NCBI GenBank assembly: GCA_030593565.1
Contig: JAUVGW010000003.1
Location: 1-46,473, forward strand
Direction: 5' to 3'
Length of the DNA stretch: 46,473 bases
From: Phycisphaerae bacterium
GTDB lineage: Bacteria > Planctomycetota > Phycisphaerae > UBA1845 > UTPLA1
Shown: positions 33,931-42,929 of the stretch, in pieces
How positions within the stretch are numbered: position 1 is the first letter of the stretch
Layout: each line of letters starts with the position of its first letter
Notes under the pieces: model-generated
What the model saw: only the letters and a program-made list of their open reading frames with translations
What the model was told of the DNA's origin: nothing
Database searches by the model: none
Translations under genes and position numbers: made by a program

Positions 33931-34014
33931 AAAAAAGGGGTCAGGCTACTTTATCGTCGGAGTCATCGCTCTATCCGAGAGGTCGGCCAAGATAAAGTTG
34001 CCTGACCCCTTTTT
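33931..34014. repeat. 84-bp inverted element, right copy (between pgpA and mtnP)
   Basis: Exact reverse complement of 33289-33373. It fills most of the 105 bp between the stop of the MTA phosphorylase gene and the start of pgpA. Confidence 0.9.
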
Positions 34015-34025
34015 CCCGCCGCAAG

Positions 34026-34916
34026 TTACTGTTGAAAATGCCGCGCCAGCAAAACGCCGTATCGCTCCACGGTCGCCGGCGAAACGTGATCGCGATTTGT
34101 CCAGATTCCCAGCGCCAGTGCGTCCCCGCACGAACACGTTGCCGGGGACTCCCCCGCCATCGACCGGAGCGTGGCCTTGATCAAGGCCACACAGTTCGTC
34201 GTCGCGGCCTCCACGTTGCCGATGATCTCGGCGAGCAAGGCCTGTTTGTCCTTCGACGGATCGTGGGGCCGCCAGCAGTCGTAGTCCGTCGGCAATGCAA
34301 CGAGCGCGTAGCACATCTCCGCCTCGCGCGCGAGTTTCGCTTCGGGCATGCACGTCATTCCAATCAAGTCCCCACCCCATGACCGGTGCATTCGACTCTC
34401 CGCGATCGTCGAAAACGCCGGGCCCTCCATGCAAACGTACGTTCCCCCATCGTGCACGGTCGTCTCGATCCCGTCGGCGGACGCCAACAAAGCCCGCCGC
34501 AAGGAGGGGCAGAACGGCTCGGCGAATTCCGCGTGGACGGCAAGGCCCGGCTCGTCGAAGAAGGTCGTGGGCCGCCGCGTCGTCTTGTCGATGATCTGGT
34601 CCACGAGCACCAGGTCTCGCGGCCGGAGCTCCTCGCGCAAGCTGCCGGTCGCCCCACTCGCGATAACATGGGTGACACCCAGTGCCTTCAGGGCGTATAT
34701 ATTGGCCCGATATGGGACGGCCGAGGGACAAAACACGTGCCCATCTCCGTGGCGAGCCAGGAAGGCGATCTCGACACCCTCCCATGTCGCGCGGATGATC
34801 GGCCCGCTGGGCTTGCCAAACGGCGTGGCGGCGTCATGTGAATCGCCTCTCACCTCGCCCAACAGCGTCTGTCCCAGCCCAGTGCCGCCGATGATGCCGA
34901 TAATCGGTTCCGCCAT
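34026..34916 (-). CDS. mtnP: S-methyl-5'-thioadenosine phosphorylase family protein
   Basis: A 296-aa purine nucleoside phosphorylase of the MTAP type, which splits methylthioadenosine with phosphate to adenine and methylthioribose-1-phosphate. IGIIGGTGLGQ at the N-terminus, FLARHGDGHVFCPSAVPYRANIYALKALGV, GATGSLREELRPRDLVLVDQIIDKTT, YVCMEGPAFSTIAES and GMTCMPEAKLAREAEMCYALVALPTDYDCW with later STNC-like ATTNC are characteristic. The ATG at 34916 has GAGGGA upstream. A role as a 5'-methylthioinosine or other nucleoside phosphorylase cannot be excluded from sequence alone. It is divergent from the kinase gene and upstream of pgpA. Confidence 0.93.
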   Translation of the reverse strand: MAEPIIGIIGGTGLGQTLLGEVRGDSHDAATPFGKPSGPIIRATWEGVEIAFLARHGDGHVFCPSAVPYRANIYALKALGVTHVIASGATGSLREELRPRDLVLVDQIIDKTTRRPTTFFDEPGLAVHAEFAEPFCPSLRRALLASADGIETTVHDGGTYVCMEGPAFSTIAESRMHRSWGGDLIGMTCMPEAKLAREAEMCYALVALPTDYDCWRPHDPSKDKQALLAEIIGNVEAATTNCVALIKATLRSMAGESPATCSCGDALALGIWTNRDHVSPATVERYGVLLARHFQQ

Positions 34917-35101
34917 GTCGTGTCCCTCGAGCACCAAATCGCTGAATCCGCTGCAATGGTGAACGGTCGTTCTTCCGGTATCTTTGTTGTGGTGGCATCC
35001 TTGACACCTGCCGCCGCGATGTCAAGAACCGCCCGAGGGCGCGCCAACAATTCCCCCGTGTGGCATACCGGCAGCCGTGGCCCGGCATAGAATTAGGCAG
35101 G

Positions 35102-36163
35102 ATGACCCAGCAGAGGGAACAATTCACGTCTGAGGAACTCGCCGTCGTGCTGAGCAACTACGACCTCGGCATTTTCTCCGGCGTCAGCGAGTTTCCACAC
35201 GGCTCCCATGCCGCGGCGAAGGTCGTCATTGCCACCGACAAAGGCCGGTATCTATTGAAGCGACGACCCAAAGGGCAAGTCGACACGCACCGCGTCGCGT
35301 TTGCGCATGCCCTCCAGGGATTCCTATTCAAGAAGAACTTCCCCCTGCCACATCTGATCGGCACGCGTGACCAGAACAACTCTATGCTCAAGTGGGGTGA
35401 TTCGATCTACGAGGTCTTCGAATTCGTCGACGGCGAACCCTATGACAAGGGTCTCGTCGCGACGTATGAGGCGGGCAAGACCCTCAGCCTTTACCATGCC
35501 CTCGTCAGAGATACCAAGCCCAAATGGGACCCGCCGCGCGGCCACTATCACGATTCAAAAAGCGTGTACGCCTCCTTCAAGCCGCTCGCCGAGACCCTCG
35601 TGAATACCGAGTCGGTCCACGGCCGAAAAGGCAAGCTGATCGAACTGATCAAACATCTCCGTGCCGCCTACGCCCGCGCCGCCAAGGCCGCCAACGACCT
35701 CGGCATGTCGAAGTGGGAGACGCAAATCGTTCACTCCGACTGGCACCCCGGCAACATGCTGTTTCGTGAGGGGCGCGTCGTCGCCGTCATCGACTACGAC
35801 GCCGCCCGCATCCAGCCGCGCGTCATGGATGTTGCCAACGGCTGCACACAATTTTCCTTCATCAGCGCGGGGCGTGACCTCTCCAAGTGGGACGAGCGGA
35901 CCGACGTTCTCCGCGCAAAACGTTTCCTTCGCGGCTACGACGAAGTCAGCGTGCTGAGCACCGCCGAATTGGAAGCTATCCCCTATCTCATGCAGGAAGT
36001 CCTGATCGCCCAAACGATTCCTCCCATTCTGAAGACGCGGACGTTTGCGGGTCTCGACGGATATCGCTTCCTCAAGGTGGTGCTCAAGAAAGTACACTGG
36101 CTGCACCATCATCGAGAGCGGTTCGAGCTCGACACCGCCGAGCAGGACGCTAACGAGCCGTAG
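35102..36163 (+). CDS. APH-fold kinase (homoserine kinase / CotS-like)
   Basis: A 353-aa protein of the aminoglycoside-phosphotransferase fold. A Gly-rich start (GVSEFPHGSHAAAKVVIATDKGRYLLKRRP, with the Lys for ATP) is followed by a hinge-like YEVFEFVDGEPYDKG. The catalytic loop IVHSDWHPGNMLF has Asp and Asn, and AVIDYDAARIQPRVMDVANG holds the metal-binding Asp. Such kinases phosphorylate small molecules such as homoserine, choline or sugars; CotS/HipA-like proteins are other relatives. The substrate cannot be told from sequence, and no amino-acid genes are adjacent. The start is the ATG at 35102 after GGCAGG. Confidence 0.82.
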   Translation: MTQQREQFTSEELAVVLSNYDLGIFSGVSEFPHGSHAAAKVVIATDKGRYLLKRRPKGQVDTHRVAFAHALQGFLFKKNFPLPHLIGTRDQNNSMLKWGDSIYEVFEFVDGEPYDKGLVATYEAGKTLSLYHALVRDTKPKWDPPRGHYHDSKSVYASFKPLAETLVNTESVHGRKGKLIELIKHLRAAYARAAKAANDLGMSKWETQIVHSDWHPGNMLFREGRVVAVIDYDAARIQPRVMDVANGCTQFSFISAGRDLSKWDERTDVLRAKRFLRGYDEVSVLSTAELEAIPYLMQEVLIAQTIPPILKTRTFAGLDGYRFLKVVLKKVHWLHHHRERFELDTAEQDANEP

Positions 36164-36564
36164 AAAGCCGCGTCAATCCTGTGACACATGCGCCTCGCCT
36201 GTGCCACGCCGACAGCCCCCAACGGGGGCGACGGAAACTCGACTCCGCGGGAGATCGACCGGAAAGTCCATAAACGAATACGGTTCCGTCACCCCCGTTG
36301 GGGGTTCAGATGCCGGTGTGGCACCGAACCCAGGGCTCGCTGCGCTTCGCCCTGGGCTATATTCCACCACCCCCTCCGGGGGTTCTTCCGCTCCTGTCGG
36401 GGGTTCATTCGGTTCTTTTGACCGCTTATTCGATGGGCCATCGTAGCTCCGCCGAAAGTGGCACGCACCCTCCTCGGCGATTCCCTGATCGTCTGCGAGA
36501 CAACTCAGGCCGTTCACGCTAGCATACCCGCCTCCAAACGACCGCGAAAAGAACCGACGTCAGC
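36164..36564. other. Intergenic region with short GC-rich repeats
   Basis: No gene is seen. It contains CCCCCAACGGGGG, CCCCCGTTGGGGG and several further GGGGGTTC units, which can pair with each other, and CCAGGGCTCGCTGCGCTTCG (36329-36358) that recurs at about 73-98. Confidence 0.6.
36329..36358. repeat. GGCTCGCTGCGCTTCGCC repeat
   Basis: AGGGCTCGCTGCGCTTCGCC is shared with the first 100 bases of the window; the segment is partly palindromic (CCAGGG...CCCTGG). Confidence 0.65.
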
Positions 36565-37290
36565 ATGGCCAAAAAACCAAAAACCAACAAAACGAAGAAG
36601 GCAGCCAACCGCGTGGGCCCCAAGACCCGCGAGTCGTTTGATGTCAGACGAAAGCGCGCCGCCAAGATCACGCGGGGCCTCCGCAGGCTCTATCCCGATG
36701 CCGATTGTGCGCTACAGCACCGCTCCGCACTGAATCTCCTCGTCTCGACGATCCTCTCCGCCCAATGCACGGACGACCGGGTCAACATGGTCACGCCCGC
36801 CCTGTTCAAACGCTACAAGACCGTGAGCGACTTCGCCCGTGCGGACAAGGCCGAACTCGAAGACATGATTCGATCGACCGGCTTCTTCCGCAACAAGACA
36901 AAGAACATCATCGGCACGGGCCGCGTCCTGACCGAACGCTTTGGCGGCAAAATCCCCGATACGATGGACGGGCTCGTCCAATTGCCCGGCGTCTCGCGGA
37001 AGACGGCCAACGTCGTCCTCGGAACCTGGTTCAAGAAGAACGAGGGATTCGTCGTTGACACGCACATCGGCCGACTGGCCCACCGTCTTGCACTCACCTG
37101 GCAGTCGCGCGACGACAAGGATGCCGTCAAGATCGAGCAGGACCTGATGGAAGTCTTCCCGCAGAAGGATTGGACCTACCTCGGCCATGCTCTTATCTGG
37201 CACGGCCGGAAGGTCTGCAACGCTCGCAAGCCGGCATGTGATCGCTGCACGCTCGCCGACAATTGTCCATCTGCACACAAATGTGATTGA
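36565..37290 (+). CDS. nth: Endonuclease III
   Basis: A 241-aa base-excision repair glycosylase/AP lyase that removes oxidised pyrimidines. The helix-hairpin-helix motif LPGVSRKTANVVLG carries the catalytic Lys; GFVVDTHIGRLAHRL has the catalytic Asp. The C-terminal 4Fe-4S site is complete as CNARKPACDRCTLADNC (Cys-6-Cys-2-Cys-5-Cys). STILSAQCTDDRVN is also typical. The basic N-terminal ~25 residues extend beyond E. coli Nth. It is convergent with the leucyltransferase gene, with only a palindromic element between. Confidence 0.96.
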   Translation: MAKKPKTNKTKKAANRVGPKTRESFDVRRKRAAKITRGLRRLYPDADCALQHRSALNLLVSTILSAQCTDDRVNMVTPALFKRYKTVSDFARADKAELEDMIRSTGFFRNKTKNIIGTGRVLTERFGGKIPDTMDGLVQLPGVSRKTANVVLGTWFKKNEGFVVDTHIGRLAHRLALTWQSRDDKDAVKIEQDLMEVFPQKDWTYLGHALIWHGRKVCNARKPACDRCTLADNCPSAHKCD

Positions 37291-37297
37291 GCCGACC

Positions 37298-37384
37298 CAG
37301 TAGCGTCGGCCCCCCGTGGCCGACGGGAATTGCGTATTAGCCGTTCCTCACGAATACGTCGGCCACGGGGGGGCGACGCTACTG
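37298..37384. repeat. Palindromic element filling the nth-bpt gap
   Basis: CAGTAGCGTCGGCCCCCCGT plus GGCCGAC pairs with GTCGGCCACGGGGGGGCGAC plus GCTACTG, a 27-bp near-perfect stem with a ~33-bp loop. It occupies 87 of the 98 bp between the two convergent stop codons and could act as a bidirectional transcription barrier. Confidence 0.88.
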
Positions 37385-37388
37385 ACTC

Positions 37389-38120
37389 CTACTCCGCTTC
37401 GGCATCCGCGCGCCACACGCCGTCCGGCATCAAACGCTCGTTCGGCCGGAAATCCGCCTTGTAGTTCATCTGGCGGCAGTTGCGGATGTAGTAACCGATG
37501 TACCAATAGGGCAGTCCGCGGCGAACGCACTCCTCGATTTCGCACAAGGCTCCGAAGACGCCGAGACTGCGACGGGCATGGGACGGCTCGAAGTAGAAGT
37601 AAACGCTCGACAGGCATTCCGAGCCCACATCGACGATCCCAATCGCGATGATGGCCCCCCCGAGACGAAACGTCATCTCGAGTGTTTCCGTCGGCGACGC
37701 ATACAGAAACGCCTCGAAATCGATGTAGTCGTCACTCATCGCATCGTCGTGCTGGTATTTCAGATAGTTGCGGAAAATCCGCCATTTCTGCTCGGTACAC
37801 GTCGGGCGATCGATGTCAACTCGCACGTCCGCATTGCGACGAATCGAGCGACGCTGGGACCGGCTTGGCTGAAAACCGTGCACAGGCACGCGAATCGGTA
37901 CGCACTCGCGGCAGCCGTCGCACGCCGGGCGGTGAATCGTCAGCCCGCTACGGCGGAAGCCCATGTCCATCAGGGCCTGGTGGGCCGCACCATCGAGGTG
38001 CGACACCTGCAGGAAGTGCTCCCGCGCGGGCCTATCCGGCAAATAGGGGCAGGGATGGAGTTCGCTTTCGTGCAGAATCAATGATCGCAAAGCGTCGGCG
38101 TTGTCTTCTGGCGAGTCCAC
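37389..38120 (-). CDS. bpt: Aspartate/glutamate leucyltransferase (Bpt/Ate-like)
   Basis: A 243-aa protein of the arginyl/leucyl-tRNA-protein transferase family, which adds Leu to proteins with N-terminal Asp or Glu and so marks them for the N-degron pathway. CPYLPDRPAREHFLQV, GFRRSGLTIHRPACDGCRECVPIRVPV, FRNYLKYQHDDAM, YFYFEPSHARRSLGVFGALCEIE and PYWYIGYYIRNCRQMNYKADFRPNERL are characteristic. No ATG lies at the right place; the GTG at 38120 (VDSPED) is the likely start. The upstream part of the track ORF overlaps the divergent TlpA-like gene and is not real. No clpS/clpA is in the window. Confidence 0.9.
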   Translation of the reverse strand: MDSPEDNADALRSLILHESELHPCPYLPDRPAREHFLQVSHLDGAAHQALMDMGFRRSGLTIHRPACDGCRECVPIRVPVHGFQPSRSQRRSIRRNADVRVDIDRPTCTEQKWRIFRNYLKYQHDDAMSDDYIDFEAFLYASPTETLEMTFRLGGAIIAIGIVDVGSECLSSVYFYFEPSHARRSLGVFGALCEIEECVRRGLPYWYIGYYIRNCRQMNYKADFRPNERLMPDGVWRADAEAE

Positions 38121-38213
38121 ACCCGATAGGATACCATACCTGTCTCGTGTCTGCCGCTTTTTGAGACGGTGGGAGGCGCCGGAATCCGCACTTCCTTTCA
38201 GAGGGTTTGAGCC

Positions 38214-39269
38214 ATGAACCGTCATTGCCTTGTCGTCATGATCGTCATTGCGGCATTCTGCGGCCCAGCCATGGGAGCAGCGCCTCAAGTCGGCGACAAG
38301 GCGCCGGCGATCAAGGTCGCCAAGTGGATCACCAGCAAGCCGGCAAGCCTCCCGGGCGAGAAGAAGAACGACAAGCATGTTTACCTGGTGGAGTTCTGGG
38401 CGACGTGGTGCCCACCGTGTCTCAAGAGCATCCCGCACCTGGCCAAAATCCACACGAAGTACAAGAAGAACGGGCTCGTCATCATCAGCATCAGCAACGA
38501 GGAGCCCGAAACCATCGCAGCCTTCATCGACAAGAAGATGAAGATGCCTTATGCCGTCGGCAGCGACGACGACATGGCCACCACGATTGCCTGGGGCGAG
38601 AATATGGCGATCCCCAACGCCTTCATCGTCAGCGGCGATGGGATCATCCTGTGGCAGGGCCACCCGTTGTCTGACGCGATGGAGAAGACGATCGAGCAAG
38701 CATTGGCCGGTAAGTTCGACATCGAGACCGCAAAGACGGAAGCCCTGGCGTCGCGGAAGTTCGAGCAACTAATGGCGGAGTTGATGCCGGCGGTCGAGGC
38801 GAAAGACAAGGACAAGGTGTTCGATCTGCTCGATCGGATGATCGCGCTAAGGCCGCTTTCGTTGCATCCATACCTGATTAAGCGCGAGCAGATGCGCGAG
38901 TTCGGCATGGCCGAGCAGATTCCCCAATGGGAGGAGACGACGTTCACGGCCCTAAAGGACTCGCTCACGGCGATGCGCGATCTTGCCACGTTGGAGCGGC
39001 GCCGGGATATCGCCGAGCGCAACGCAAAGCTGCTGCTTCGATCGGCGCTACGAGCCAATGAGCTGTCCGACAGCCGCGACGCCGACATACTGCAACTCCT
39101 CGCGCTGATCCAGTGCGAACTCGGCATGATCGATAAGGCAATCGCAAGCCAACAGCAGGCCGTTGCCCTGGCTGCCGCCGAGGAGAAGGACCATTTCGGC
39201 AAGGTCCTGAAGTACTACCAGACCGCCCGTGAACTTGCACGGGAGGAAGAACACAAAACGCCGGGCTAG
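38214..39269 (+). CDS. Exported TlpA-like thioredoxin with C-terminal helical domain
   Basis: A 351-aa protein. Signal peptide: LVVMIVIAAFCGPAMGA. The thioredoxin domain (about 25-160) has the active-site motif EFWATWCPPCLKSIPHL and a cis-Pro segment AIPNAFIVSGDG, as in TlpA/ResA thiol-disulfide oxidoreductases. Residues about 175-345 are helical and rich in Ala/Leu/Glu, resembling TPR-like repeats (QLLALIQCELGMIDKAIASQQQAVALA), which may bind a partner. It would act in the periplasm, perhaps in cytochrome or secreted-protein thiol reduction. It is divergent from bpt with 93 bp between. Confidence 0.85.
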   Translation: MNRHCLVVMIVIAAFCGPAMGAAPQVGDKAPAIKVAKWITSKPASLPGEKKNDKHVYLVEFWATWCPPCLKSIPHLAKIHTKYKKNGLVIISISNEEPETIAAFIDKKMKMPYAVGSDDDMATTIAWGENMAIPNAFIVSGDGIILWQGHPLSDAMEKTIEQALAGKFDIETAKTEALASRKFEQLMAELMPAVEAKDKDKVFDLLDRMIALRPLSLHPYLIKREQMREFGMAEQIPQWEETTFTALKDSLTAMRDLATLERRRDIAERNAKLLLRSALRANELSDSRDADILQLLALIQCELGMIDKAIASQQQAVALAAAEEKDHFGKVLKYYQTARELAREEEHKTPG

Positions 39270-39291
39270 GTCGTGTTTGAGAAGCCGCGAA

Positions 39292-39340
39292 TCAGAGCCG
39301 GCTCGTGCCGAGCCGGTCCGGGGCGCCACGCCCCGGCTCA
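39292..39340. repeat. GC-rich double palindrome, copy 2
   Basis: AGCCGGCTCGTGCCGAGCCGG followed by CCGGGGCGCCACGCCCCGG, the same two hairpins as at 15583-15628 but in reverse order. Confidence 0.75.
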
Positions 39341-39350
39341 GACTGCGCGG

Positions 39351-39568
39351 GGTGTGGCACGGACAAGCGGGTCAGGCTGGACGACGTTGTTTCGGAAGAA
39401 GTTGTTCAATACAAGCACCCATCCGACGAAACGGAAAACGGAGCTTGTCCGTGAACGCTCCATGCTGTCAGCAGCAACGGAACACGGACAAGGATCGCCC
39501 TTGAAGCCTGTTCGGCCGAATCGCAGCCTCCCCACGGGCGATCCTTGTCCGTGCCACACCTGTCCGGG
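39351..39568. repeat. 150-bp dispersed repeat, copy 2, with complementary end
   Basis: Aligns with 15431-15583 through GTGTGGCACGGACAAGCGGG, GTTCAATACAAGCACCC, CGCTCCATGCTG and ACACGGACAAGGAT. This copy continues to ATCCTTGTCCGTGCCACACC, the reverse complement of its left end, so the full element is one long palindrome; copy 1 lacks that end. Confidence 0.82.
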
Positions 39569-39580
39569 AACAGTATCAAC

Positions 39581-39602
39581 AGATGGGCAAGATTGCCCAT
39601 CC
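39581..39602. repeat. GATGGGCAATCTTGCCCATC-type palindrome
   Basis: AGATGGGCAAGATTGCCCAT is the same unit as the pair at 16712-16771, including the preceding CAAC. Confidence 0.75.
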
Positions 39603-39687
39603 ACACCTCGTCGGCCGCTACTAGACAAGCGCGTTAGAGCGATCAGCGAAGTCAATCCGAGACCGATGTGGTAGTCTGACCGCCTTC

Positions 39688-42603
39688 TTATATCAAAGCC
39701 TCCGCCACATACTCGATGGCATGCCTGGGAGAGGCGTCGGTGTGGTGTTCGACGTGCTCCCGGCAACTGAATCCCGAAACGGCGATTCGCGCATCGCCGC
39801 GTGCCCGAACGGCCGGGAACAGCCGTTCCTCACCGATCGCCTTTGCCACGTCGTAATGCTCCACCTCGTGGCCAAACGCGCCGGCCATTCCACAGCAGCC
39901 GCTGTTGATCTCCGACGCCCCGCCGCATGTGCAGGCGGACAGCACGCTCATCGCATCTTCCGTACCGATCAGCGATTTCTGGTGGCAGTGTCCGTGATAG
40001 AGCAGCGGCACTCGCCGTTCCGTGAAACGTAACGCGCCGGGGTTGTCCGCCAGCGCACCGGCGACGAAGGACTCGATCGTCTGGACCGACTTCGCAACCC
40101 GCCGCGCCGCGGGCGTTCGCACGAACTGCGGCAGCTCGTCCATCAACAACGACACACAGCTCGGCTCCGTGCCGACAATCCGGACGCCTCGCTCCGCGTA
40201 TGGGGCGAGAATGTCCACGTTGGTCTCGGCCAGCGCTCGGGCCTCGTCGAGCATTCCCTTACTGACCAGGGGCCGGCCACAACAGACTGTCGGGGGGACG
40301 ACTACGTCGCAGCCGAGCGCTTCGAGCACCTTGACCGCCGCCATCCCCACCTCCGGCGTATAGGTGTTCGTCCACGTATCCACAAAATAGACCACGGTCT
40401 TGTTTGCCCCGGACGCGCCGCCGGAACGAACCGGCCTGCGCCTCGCGAACCAGGCACGAAACGTCTCGCGTGCGAATCGCGGCGGGGCGGTGCGGCGGTC
40501 CAGCCCGTACAGGTGCTCCATGAGCACCCGCGCCGCCCGCGACTGCATGATCCAGTTGCTCAGTGGCGCGAATCGGCTCCCCCACGGCGCCATCTTGATC
40601 GACCTCGCGATCAGCCGACTCCGCCGGGGCGTGCCGAGGCGCCGGTTGCGGTGTGCCATCCACTCGGCCTTGAGCTTCGCCACATCGGTACCCGTGGGGC
40701 ATTCCGTCTGGCAGGCCTTGCAGCTCAGACACAAATTGAAGACATCATCCAAGGCCGGGTCGGACAGACCGTTCAACAGGCCGCGATTGGACAACGCGAT
40801 GCGCAACGCATTCGCGCGAGCCCGCGTGGTGTGCATCTCGTCACCCGAGGCCGCGTAGGACGGGCACATCGAGCCCACCCCGCGCTGCCGACACTGCCCC
40901 ACCCCGCTGCACATCCCCGCCAGACCGGCCATGCCCCCGTGCTCGCTGAAGTCCAGAATGGTCCGGGGTTGTTCCGACTCGAACCCGCCGCCGTACCGCA
41001 GGTTCGCGTCAATCGGGAGCGCATCCACGATCTTGCCGGGATTCAGAATGCCCTGTGGGTCAAACGTCTCCTTGACCTTCCGGAAGGCCTCGACGATTCG
41101 CCGGCCGTACATCTTCTCCAGCCACGTCGAACGAACGATGCCATCCCCGTGCTCGGCCGTCATCGTTCCCCCGTACTCGAGAACGAGTGAGCTGACGCGA
41201 TCGCCGATCCGTCGCAGCCGATCGACGTCCTTCTGTTTCTTGAGATTCAGAACCGGCCGCACGTGCAAGCAGCCGACACTGGCGTGGGCATAGTAGCCGG
41301 CCTGCGGGACGCCCTCCTCGTCCAGCAGCTTACCAAACCGCTCGATGAAATCGTGCAGCCTTGCCGGATCGACCGCCGTGTCTTCCACGAAGGCATACGG
41401 CTGGTCGTCACCCGGCTTGGACATCAGCAGGCCCAGTCCGGCCTTGCGGACATCCCACACGTCGTCCTGCTTGCGCGGATCACTAATGATAGGCCACGCA
41501 TATCCAATGGGTCGAGACTTCAAATCCGTGACCACGGCCTCCAACCGTTGTGCCAGGACGGTGGCACTCTCGTCGTACAGCTCAACGGCCAGCAGGGCCG
41601 CCGGATCACCCTCCAGAAACCACCGCCTCCGGGCCATGGCCCGGTTGGCCTTCGCCGCATCAAGAACGAGCTTGTCGATCAGCTCCACGGCGGCGGGCTC
41701 GTACCCCAATAAGACCGGCATCGACGCCAACGCAGCCGACACACTGTCAAAGTGGACGACCACCATGCCCTTGTGCCGCGGCATCGGGGACAGTCTCAGC
41801 GTCGCCCCCACCACGATCCCAAGCGTGCCCTCGCTGCCGCAGATGACGGCCTCCGGGTTGATCTTCCCGTCGCTCGTGCGGAGCCGGTCCAGTCCGTAAC
41901 CACCGTTGCGCCGCATCACGTCCGGGTAGCGCGCCGCGATCTCGTCGGCGTCATCGCGTGCTACGCTCGCCAGCACCGCCTCGCACCGCTCGGCCAACCG
42001 GTTCTCGTGCGGCGGTGCTCCACCGCCCCACGTACAGGTCGAGCCGTCCGAAAGAACCACGTCCAGTGACACCACGTGATCCACCGTTCGCCCGAACACG
42101 ATCGAGTGGGCCCCACACGAGTTGTTCGCGATCATCCCGCCGAGCGTCGCCCGGCTGCTCGTGGCAACATCCGGCGCGAAATGCAGGCCATGCCCGCTGA
42201 GCCGGGCGTTGAGTTCGTCGAGCACCACTCCGGGTTCAACGCGAGCCGCCCGCGCTTCGGGATCGACATCGAGCACGCGATTCATGTGCCTCGAAAGATC
42301 GAGTTGGATGCCGCGGTTGACCGCCCCGCCCGTCAAGCCCGTGCCGGCCCCACGCGCCGTGACGGGAACGCCGTGTTCGCCGCACACCCGAACAACCGCC
42401 GACACGTCGGCCACCGAGCGTGGCAACACGACCGCATCGGGCGTGATTTCGTAGATACTCGCGTCCGTCGCGTAGATGGCACGGTGCAGACGGTCGGACC
42501 TGACCTCACCAGAAATGCCCGCGCGCAGCCGAGCCAACAGCGCCTCGACATCAGCAGAACTCGGCGTCGTCTCGGTTGGCATGCTGCCGCGCTGACCGCT
42601 CAT
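39688..42603 (-). CDS. FAD-linked oxidase / Fe-S fusion protein (GlcD-GlcF type, Dld-like)
   Basis: A 971-aa fusion. The N-terminal ~530 residues form a VAO-type FAD-binding oxidase: VVLPRSVADVSAVVRVCGEHGVPVTARGAGTGLTGGA, then LHFAPDVATSSRATLGGMIANNSCGAHSIVFG and ICGSEGTLGIVVGATLRL. The C-terminal part is GlcF/CCG-like: a ferredoxin module (CLSCKACQTECPTGTDVAKLK, and CSGVGQCRQRG...MCPSY) and two CCG motifs (TVCCGRPL, SGCCGMAGAFGHE). Such fusions oxidise D-lactate, glycolate or D-2-hydroxyglutarate. No other glycolate genes are near. The ATG at 42603 is preferred (GGCGGGCGG upstream); 42582 is an alternative. Confidence 0.93.
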   Translation of the reverse strand: MSGQRGSMPTETTPSSADVEALLARLRAGISGEVRSDRLHRAIYATDASIYEITPDAVVLPRSVADVSAVVRVCGEHGVPVTARGAGTGLTGGAVNRGIQLDLSRHMNRVLDVDPEARAARVEPGVVLDELNARLSGHGLHFAPDVATSSRATLGGMIANNSCGAHSIVFGRTVDHVVSLDVVLSDGSTCTWGGGAPPHENRLAERCEAVLASVARDDADEIAARYPDVMRRNGGYGLDRLRTSDGKINPEAVICGSEGTLGIVVGATLRLSPMPRHKGMVVVHFDSVSAALASMPVLLGYEPAAVELIDKLVLDAAKANRAMARRRWFLEGDPAALLAVELYDESATVLAQRLEAVVTDLKSRPIGYAWPIISDPRKQDDVWDVRKAGLGLLMSKPGDDQPYAFVEDTAVDPARLHDFIERFGKLLDEEGVPQAGYYAHASVGCLHVRPVLNLKKQKDVDRLRRIGDRVSSLVLEYGGTMTAEHGDGIVRSTWLEKMYGRRIVEAFRKVKETFDPQGILNPGKIVDALPIDANLRYGGGFESEQPRTILDFSEHGGMAGLAGMCSGVGQCRQRGVGSMCPSYAASGDEMHTTRARANALRIALSNRGLLNGLSDPALDDVFNLCLSCKACQTECPTGTDVAKLKAEWMAHRNRRLGTPRRSRLIARSIKMAPWGSRFAPLSNWIMQSRAARVLMEHLYGLDRRTAPPRFARETFRAWFARRRPVRSGGASGANKTVVYFVDTWTNTYTPEVGMAAVKVLEALGCDVVVPPTVCCGRPLVSKGMLDEARALAETNVDILAPYAERGVRIVGTEPSCVSLLMDELPQFVRTPAARRVAKSVQTIESFVAGALADNPGALRFTERRVPLLYHGHCHQKSLIGTEDAMSVLSACTCGGASEINSGCCGMAGAFGHEVEHYDVAKAIGEERLFPAVRARGDARIAVSGFSCREHVEHHTDASPRHAIEYVAEALI

Positions 42604-42929
42604 CCGCCCGCCATTTCGTTGACAGTACGGTCCCCTGTATAGCCTCGGAGGAAGCTGCACGGAGCGTCCGTGTTCAACAGCTCACGAGGTGGAAGCGCAC
42701 CGCCGCCTCATTCAACTCGTATCGTACAACCGGTTGAGGGACCGGGCCATGCAACAAGTATCGATGCGTAGAAAGGAGCTACTCGAATGTAATGGCAGCC
42801 CTGTGCACAGGCCGGTTGTCAACGCCGCCCGTGATGCGGGCGCGCTGGCCAATGTCGACGGTGATGTCGGGACGCATCGCTGGAGTTGTCGCGACGGCCA
42901 TCCCGATGACGACACTTACCATGATGTCT
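42604..42929. other. Short non-coding gap
   Basis: No well-supported gene. A 47-codon minus-strand ORF at 42779-42922 begins with a signal-like MVSVVIGMAVATTPAM and lies 7 bp after the stop of the next gene upstream, but lacks a clear ribosome-binding site; see findings. Confidence 0.4.

Larger units (their letters stand above)
39270..39687. other. Repeat-filled intergenic region
   Basis: No gene is seen. It contains the AGCCGG/CCGGGGC double palindrome (39292-39340), the second 150-bp dispersed repeat (39351-39568) and a GATGGGCAAGATTGCCCATC palindrome (39581-39602). Confidence 0.65.

Noticed and set aside
37295-37385. Repeats considered as a CRISPR array
   Set aside because: The repeats are single palindromes at scattered sites, not direct repeats with regular spacers, and no cas genes are present.
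37389-38768. Full 459-aa version of the leucyltransferase ORF
   Set aside because: The N-terminal ~216 residues overlap the divergent TlpA-like gene and show no similarity to the family, so the GTG at 38120 is used.
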